Of a stretch of 64,000 bases of DNA, positions 57,302-64,000 are shown in pieces. The stretch comes from Erythroxylum novogranatense. Taxonomy: Eukaryota > Streptophyta > Magnoliopsida > Malpighiales > Erythroxylaceae. How positions within the stretch are numbered: position 1 is the first letter of the stretch; each line of letters opens with the position of its first letter. The notes under the pieces were generated by a model that had not been told where the DNA came from, searched no databases, and saw only the letters and a list, made by a program, of their open reading frames with translations. The position numbers and the translations under genes are program-made. The stretch is taken from assembly GCA_029891385.1 (NCBI GenBank), contig CM057230.1, positions 23,316,847-23,380,846 of the forward strand. Reading direction: 5' to 3'.

Positions 57302-60300
57302 ATAAAAATTTCGTCCTCGAAATTCTCAGTCAACGATTCACTATGACAATTTCAAATGTCGATACAAATTCCATATACTTTTCCACTCAATGATTCATTT
57401 TCCGAAATGTCACAGTAACCACACTCAGTCAGTTGTCTAGTCCCTTATTTAGCCAATTCATTAACACTCATCACAATAGACGAAGTTAACAAGGCTGTCA
57501 GTTGGTGACCTTACTATCATACTATTTCACTTGCTATTTTCGAGTAGCCATTAACTTTGGTTAGATGCTATGACTCAATTCCTTTTTTCGAATCCGCTAT
57601 CAATTCAATACTTTCTCTAGTAACATGCAGACTAATACGTATTCGCATATCCTTTCAAGGTGATACGTATCATAACCTCCTTTATCTCATCCCTCACATT
57701 CATTTGGTACCAATACAATGACCTTTAGTTCCATTTTACTATAACCAGTGATACTTTACCTAATGCAGTCATTCTATATATCCCACCAACTCTCTATTCA
57801 AATTCAATTCTCCTTAGACAATTCACTGTTTTATAGTGTTCACGCACTCTATCTCAGATATGAATTTTATTCTGTTTCACTTCCGATCCTGATCCACTTT
57901 AGCTAACTCATGCTGTTTTCCTATGTCACTTTCCTTTGTTTCACTCAACATAGTCTCAAATTCATTGTGGTCTTTGACTCTTGTTAGGCCCTGTGCGGTG
58001 TAGCAGTATATCCCCACAGTAACATCAGGACTCTGTAACACAATCATAATCAAGCATTTTTCCTATTGAACATTAACACCTATCAGCACTTGAATCCATA
58101 ATCACTTCATTCTATACACATAGTTATTCAATTTCACTTTTCTCATATACTTACTAGAATGTCGAGCTTCGACTATTCCCTTTCTTGTTACATCACTTTT
58201 ATCTGTAAACAACTTCTTCTTTGACTCCTCATGAGACTTACCACTTTAACTCCTGCACTCTTACCTTTCTTACCTCTATCCAGTATCCCTAGATCTACAA
58301 CTTCAATTTTCCAGAAACACTTCACAATTACCCATAATCTACTTGACATTCTTTGAAAATCCCAATATCTGTAATTGATCTGTTCATTGCAGCATTATCT
58401 GTTCACTATTTGAGCTTAGTAGTCAGAATTGTCTGTTTATTTCAGTAGTCATTTATGCCCGTCTTTCCGTCTATAATCATAGTCACTACCATTTGCTTAC
58501 CTCGCATAGTTCCTTATTAGGGTTTTGTTGACTTTCCTATATATATCATTCAACCCCCTTTTTTTGATATATATATATATATAACACTACATCACGTCAT
58601 TGTCAGTTTTCCTTTAGGACTTTTTGTCTCTATTCATTTTCTCTTTTCAATTGATTTTCTGTCATCCACATCGATGTATGCCAATACCTAGTCATCCGTA
58701 CTTGGACCTCCATAAATTTCACTTCATTTGAGTATTTCACTTCACAATTCGGGACTATTTTATTCTTAGTTTCAAATCTAGATTTTCAACGATTTTACAT
58801 CACATATGGAGCTCTATTCACTTCACATTGCAATAAAATCATCTCAAATTAAAATTTCACTCATGTTATTGGATACTTTACATTTCCATATACACAACAT
58901 GATAACTTCAAGTAGTATGAGATATGACTCAATTTCACTTTTAATTTTGTCCATACATCTTCCGCTTGACCATTAGTCTTGCTACCATCTTTATATCGTT
59001 CACTTAAAGTCTCATCACCAATTAGTGTCCCTAATTGCTTTAACTTTACGCACTATCTCGGCCGTAACACTTTTATGCCATAATTTAAAAGATCGTAACA
59101 TTCCTTGCACTAAGGTTCCGTGTGATACCACCTAAACACTTTCTTTAACACTTATTCAAGAATCTACACCTCGCAGAACTTTTTTTTTCATTCTATCCGA
59201 AACCAATTAATAACCTATACAATTCAGACTTCCATAAAATCCTTTCCGCTTATGCTAATCCTCGCATAAAGGACTTATGCCATAATCATTCTTTATTTCC
59301 TCTCATACAGTGCATTCAGGTCCTCCTATGTCTTACTTTAACCCATTATTGACTTTACACTTATAGCCATTCACCGATCATCTCCTCTCGTTATTTCCAT
59401 GTATCTTTCACTTACGCTTCATTAATCATGATCAACTTTATCGTCAATAGATACTCCCAACGGTAAATCGACTTAAATGTGACAACTCTTTTCATATCAT
59501 ATATCACTATCATTGTTTCTTTCTTTCTTTTTCTTTTTTTTTCATTTCCCTAGTTTCATTCTCATATCATTCATGTATCAGCTTGATCTTTTTAAGGTCA
59601 TATCCACTTGGCTTATACAATGTCATCTCATTATTACTACGTATCTCTTTAGTATCCGCAAACAATCTATAATAGGGTATTCACAGTCCCCAAAACATGA
59701 CAAAATCGTTGATGCAACTCCATTGTATCTCTATCTATTTACCCATCCATTTACCATTTCTGTGTCCATATACATCTTTTCAACCAATTCAGAATTTCCG
59801 ATACACAATCAAGAGAAAAGTGTCACCATCTTTTCCCTTACGATCTTATTATACTGATTTCCAAACTCTTAGCACAATATTCGTGATACCCATTTCAGTC
59901 TCAAGCTTATGCGCCATAATCATAACCGTTCACGAGTTCATTTCAGTTTATCTGTACACTTTTATCTCACCATTTCTACTTTACTTTTTTTTTTTACCCT
60001 ACTAGCACTTTGCTCTTTCATTTTTTCAGTTCTAGGTAGATCGTTACGGCACAATATTGACCTTATTACAATCTCGCTATCTTCATCTACCTATGATATC
60101 TATCGATATCAAACACAAATGCAGGACTCAATATCCACCGATCGACCATCTACGCTTTACTCGGCCCAATGTTTCCCATTTCAAAAGATATACAATGAGC
60201 TCTAATTACTTCGTCATCCCGGACTTTTAATCACACTTAGCCTACTATAACTATTATGCTTCTCCCATCTCCAAGTGGACCTTTCCAAATTCTAGACATA

Positions 60301-60637
60301 ATCATTTTTCGTCACCATAATATTGCCATTTTAATCCGGAATTCATTAATATCACTTCTTTCCTTAATCGCCTAGCCAACACAACCATTCTAACCACAAG
60401 ACAATATCAATCTCCTTATCCATTTTTCCTTTTCCTTTCCTAATTTCTTATACACTCCGTGGGTTCATCCTCTAACACAGCCTCATTTTTTTCTCACTTA
60501 ATCACTTGACACGCACGCACACGTAGGATTTCTACCCGCGACTCAAACTAGGGATCGATTACCACGGCCCGCAATAACACGACTCAAATGCATGCACCCT
60601 ATGTTTGATCGTGCCAGATACATTACGCATTCATCTG

Positions 60638-60649
60638 GGCTCGATACCA
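60638..60649 (-). other. B' primer-binding site
   Basis: On minus TGGTATCGAGCC, six bases inside the 5' LTR end; again one A short of the initiator tRNA-Met complement. Confidence 0.75.
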
Positions 60650-61425
60650 CCTAAATGTAACACCCACTCCCGAAAGTGACCCAACCCGATATCGTTGGTG
60701 ATATCCGAGTCCGTGCCTCGCGAGGGTGGCGATTACATCACGATTAAAACTCAAGATACTTTTTTTTTCTTTCCTTCACACACACATACACATTAACATA
60801 TACTGAAGCAGTTTATATACACCATTCAATGGACTCGGGGCCCTTTTCATAAATACAATTAACTCCAAATTGTTGATTTTACAAACCGGCTTAAGCAATA
60901 ATACATAAAATCGAGAATAGAAATACACTAATGCGCATTTAAACCGATCCCGACTTCTTTCTTTTACTAGATACAGACTCCGTGTCAAACGGGTATTCTT
61001 CAAGACCTGAAAAATAGATGCAAATTTTGGGTGAGTTTTGCGAACTCAGTGAGTGACCATCATCGATGGTCCATCCAATCACATAACATATAACACATAC
61101 TTTCATTTCCATTAAGTCACATTTCATATTCCCTATCACACCTCACATTCACATACAGTTTCATATTTTCATTATGTCGATACAATGTCATCTTCAATAT
61201 AATCAAATCGATCATTCAATCAAGTTTATCATTCTCATTCAACACACAATGTCACATTCCCATTCAATACGGTGTTGCAATCCCATTCAATACAAGTAAT
61301 TCAACCAATCACATTCTGTACAATCAAATCAATCATGTTATGCATATGTGCATGAAACCCACTTTCCATTTAATTACTTTGTTGTGACCGAAAGTGTCTA
61401 AACCGTCCTGCACTCCATAGATATC

Positions 61426-61538
61426 GGGCTCATTGAAACAATCCCATATAGGGCTCATTGTGAATCGTCTCATAAAGGGCTCATTGTAAATCGTCCCATA
61501 AAGGGCTCATTGTAAATCGTCCCATAAAGGGCTCATTG
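61426..61538 (-). repeat. Five 25-26 bp tandem repeats in the B' 5' LTR
   Basis: GGGCTCATTG at 61426, 61451, 61477, 61503 and 61529; same count and spacing as in the other B' LTR. Confidence 0.9.
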
Positions 61539-62402
61539 TCGTTGAGCCCGAGGCTCAATCAAGATTCGAGCATGAAGCTCTTTACTCATTGTTGACTACT
61601 CGTCACAACTCTCATTATCTTTCATGAATTCATGCAATGGAATGTCTTATGCATATTTGCATGCACTCAACCAATCATAGTTACTATCATCGGACCGTAG
61701 TCCAAGATTCGACATCAATTAAGAAGTCACATTTCATTTATGTGCAATTATGCATGCAAGACATTTTAACAATCTCAATATATACACTTAGGTCATCCCA
61801 TTCACATTCAAGGAGCACGCTAATAACGCAATTCCAAATACATAATTAATCACCGACCTCCCGTCTCGAACCCATATTTAATCACAATTAATAAAAGAAA
61901 TCAATACTCATTCAACATATAACAAAAGCAAATAACCAATAAATAAGACCATCTAGGTCTACTCACAAGATTTCCAGATTTGCATTGGTTTCAATTTCGA
62001 AATGCCCGAAAAGGACATTTATCCCAAGACTACCAATTTATGCCATATGCACACATTAATCACTTTAATAAGAATTTCATTTATGCACAAATATAGAATA
62101 AGGACAATGCATGTTCATGATATTCCGGCCTTAATCCAATTTTTTTCAACAATAAAATCCAGAGAAAAGTTAGAAATTCAATGGCGCCGACGACGCCAAT
62201 TTGGACCTCTATAGGTTCCCAATTAAATAAAACAAGAATGCAATCCCATTTTTCAACCCCGTCAATTTTCCTTCCAAAATTTCCAATTTCCCATGAAATA
62301 AAATTCAATATTTTACAAACCGATGCCTCAAGAATCAGGTCAATCGGACGTCGGACGGAAAAGTTATACATCAAAGAAATCAAATCCAAAATTAAAACAA
62401 AA

Positions 62403-62568
62403 TCCCTCGTGGCTCGCGAGGGCAAGCCGTCGCCCTCGAGTCTGGCCACTTACCTCGCCTCGCGAGGGCGAAGTCGTCGCCCTCATGAAGTCGCCGCCTC
62501 GAAGTCGCGAGGGGCGAGATTTCAGCTCGCCTCGCCCTCGCGAGTCGTCGCCCTCGCGAGGGGCGAGA
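62403..62568 (-). repeat. GC-rich cassette in the B' 5' LTR
   Basis: CTCGCGAGGGCG-type units. It differs from the matching cassette at 54836-55002 more than the flanking LTR does. Confidence 0.8.
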
Positions 62569-64000
62569 TTCCAAATGCCTTCTCCCTTCTTTTTCTTTTT
62601 CCAAACCGAACTTCAATCATTCATAACTTTTTCCACACAATTCAGAAAATTACAAACCATATGTCGTTGGAAAGATTAAGAAAAACTCTACAAGTTTTAT
62701 GTAGAGCACAAAAATCAATTTCACCCCTAAGGGTGACAAAAATCCAGTCAAAGCCACTGCCTACTCAAAACCTCTCAAAACAGTGCTGTACTTTACAAAT
62801 TCAGTAACCTTTATTCTCTTCAGTCAAAAATTACACAATAAATATGCTCAGGAAGACCACAATGTGCTCTACAACTTTCATGAACAGTCTAGATTCAAAT
62901 TCAATGGCTAATTAGGTCAAACAATTCAGTGAATGCTACTGCCCCTGAAAGTACTCAAATTGGATAGTAATTTTTCAAGCAGTATAACTCCTTGTTCAAA
63001 AGTCGAAAAATTGCATACTTTATACCCATAAAAAGATAAAACACAGTACTACACTTCTCATAAAGGGCCCAGAATCAAATTCCATCATTGAACAATTTAA
63101 AACAGTCCTGCAAGTTACTGCCCTGTTCAGCAGTTCATGACCTAACTTCAATCCAATCTTTAAAAAATCATAAGTCCCAATTATGTTATCTAAAAATAGC
63201 ATGCTATATACTATTTTCAAGATAATTGTTTCCTCTACAACTCTTCAGAAGATCACCTAAGCCAATTCAATTCACACAAATTACTAAAATTGCTTCCAAT
63301 CACAATGTTCACAAAACTGTCATTTCAGTTAGGTTTCACTCAAATGCTCAAAATCAGTCAATATATCACAATGCATATCTCCCAATATACAGGTCGAAAA
63401 ATTACAAGATCAGTGGCAATGGAAAGTTAACAATGTATTCTTCAACTCTCATGAAGACCATTTTCCCTAATTCCATATCAATTAATTTAGAAAAATCATC
63501 AAAACACTTAGGTCATTGGTCCGAATACTGTTCACCTAAGTTAAAACAGTAACTTTCCAAGCCAGATTTCAACCTCTTAGAGTTACAATTAGACAATACC
63601 TATTTCACACAAAAATGTAGCCAACAAACCAAAGTTTCATTGGGCACAAACCTCACCTCATTTTCTCACCTACACAATTAGTTATGCTCACTACAGTACA
63701 ATTGGTTAAAACCATAAATTTCTAGCTTTACTTCTCAATACACTTCCTATCATGCCAATTCAAATTCTACTACCATAAGCATCTCTATTGGACACAAAAT
63801 CAGTACCTAGGTCATTCATACATGAGCTTAGATCAATGGTCAAAATGTGGCAGCACTAACCTCTTACCTTTCCATGCAAAATTAGTCATCAATATGCAAT
63901 CAAAATCAAGCTAAAACCAAATTCAACCATAACCATTCATTATCCTAACATACCAACCCATTAATTTACACTATATTTCTCATCAAAGTAATGCATCAAT

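Larger units (their letters stand above)
57288..60655 (-). mobile_element. Non-coding interior of B'
   Basis: 3368 bp, similar in order to the interiors at 40245 and 48194 but more divergent and somewhat shorter. No gag or pol motif in any frame. A TA run lies near 58568-58582. Confidence 0.88.
60656..64000 (-). mobile_element. B' 5' LTR, minus strand, cut by the window end
   Basis: Collinear with 53093 onward and very similar, with mostly small indels. Ends (minus sense) GGGTGTTACA at 60656 next to the PBS. Contains GACCATC-ATC-GATGGTC (61055-61071), TGAGTT...AACTCA (61032-61048), five tandem units (61426-61538) and a GC cassette (62403-62568). The two LTRs look close to identical over long stretches, suggesting B' is the youngest insertion here. 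No gene. Confidence 0.9.

Overview
The window is a stretch of plant (most likely eudicot) repeat-rich chromatin built almost entirely from degenerate, nested LTR retrotransposons. Evidence for a plant: Ty3/gypsy chromovirus pol genes of the Del/Tekay type, primer-binding sites matching plant initiator methionine tRNA, very long AT-rich LTRs, and a fragment of Tat-type reverse transcriptase. I see no intact host gene, no rRNA or tRNA gene and no CRISPR array. All coding sequence is transposon-derived and broken by stops and frameshifts.

I use local family names. Family A (copies A1, A2, A3, E) is a Del/Tekay-like chromovirus with LTRs of about 2.84 kb starting TGTAACATCCCG and ending GCTACA. 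Family B is a large non-coding LTR element: LTRs of 4.2-4.3 kb around a 3.4-3.65 kb interior with no gag or pol, matching the published LARD class. Family C is a 4.1 kb LTR with TGTTGG...CCAACA ends. Family D is a second chromovirus with a 2.75 kb LTR.

Layout: 1-3439 is a minus-strand B LTR inside a minus-strand A1 LTR (3440-5513). 5514-8280 is the 3' half of A1 pol (minus), cut at about 8280 and fused to a minus C LTR fragment (8281-9691), which sits in a plus B LTR fragment (9692-10840), itself inside the A2 5' LTR (10841-12916). 12917-21687 is the A2 interior (gag-pro-pol), split in the RT domain by a complete solo C LTR (14828-18942) with a 5-bp target duplication. 21688-24530 is the A2 3' LTR. 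24531-24915 is a Tat-type RT fragment into which A2 had inserted. 24916-26234 is low-copy-looking sequence with a LINE/SINE-type 3' tail. From 26235 rightwards there is a five-level nest: D (minus) is split at 30503 by E (plus), E at 32512 by A3 (plus), A3 gag at 35966 by a tandem B array (LTR-interior-LTR-interior-LTR, plus), and its third LTR at 53093 by a minus B' element that runs off the window at 64000.

The most interesting non-coding signal is structural. The 3' third of the LTRs carries a chain of very small perfect hairpins whose stems differ between families and copies while pairing is kept, including a paired base change in a hairpin that precedes a conserved CTCACCC motif. Each A, B and D LTR also carries a GC-rich microrepeat cassette that evolves much faster than its flanks. 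Several single- and two-base indels between B copies fall at CAG, CTG and CG sites, which may reflect base-calling at methylated cytosines, so fine sequence comparisons of the B copies need care.
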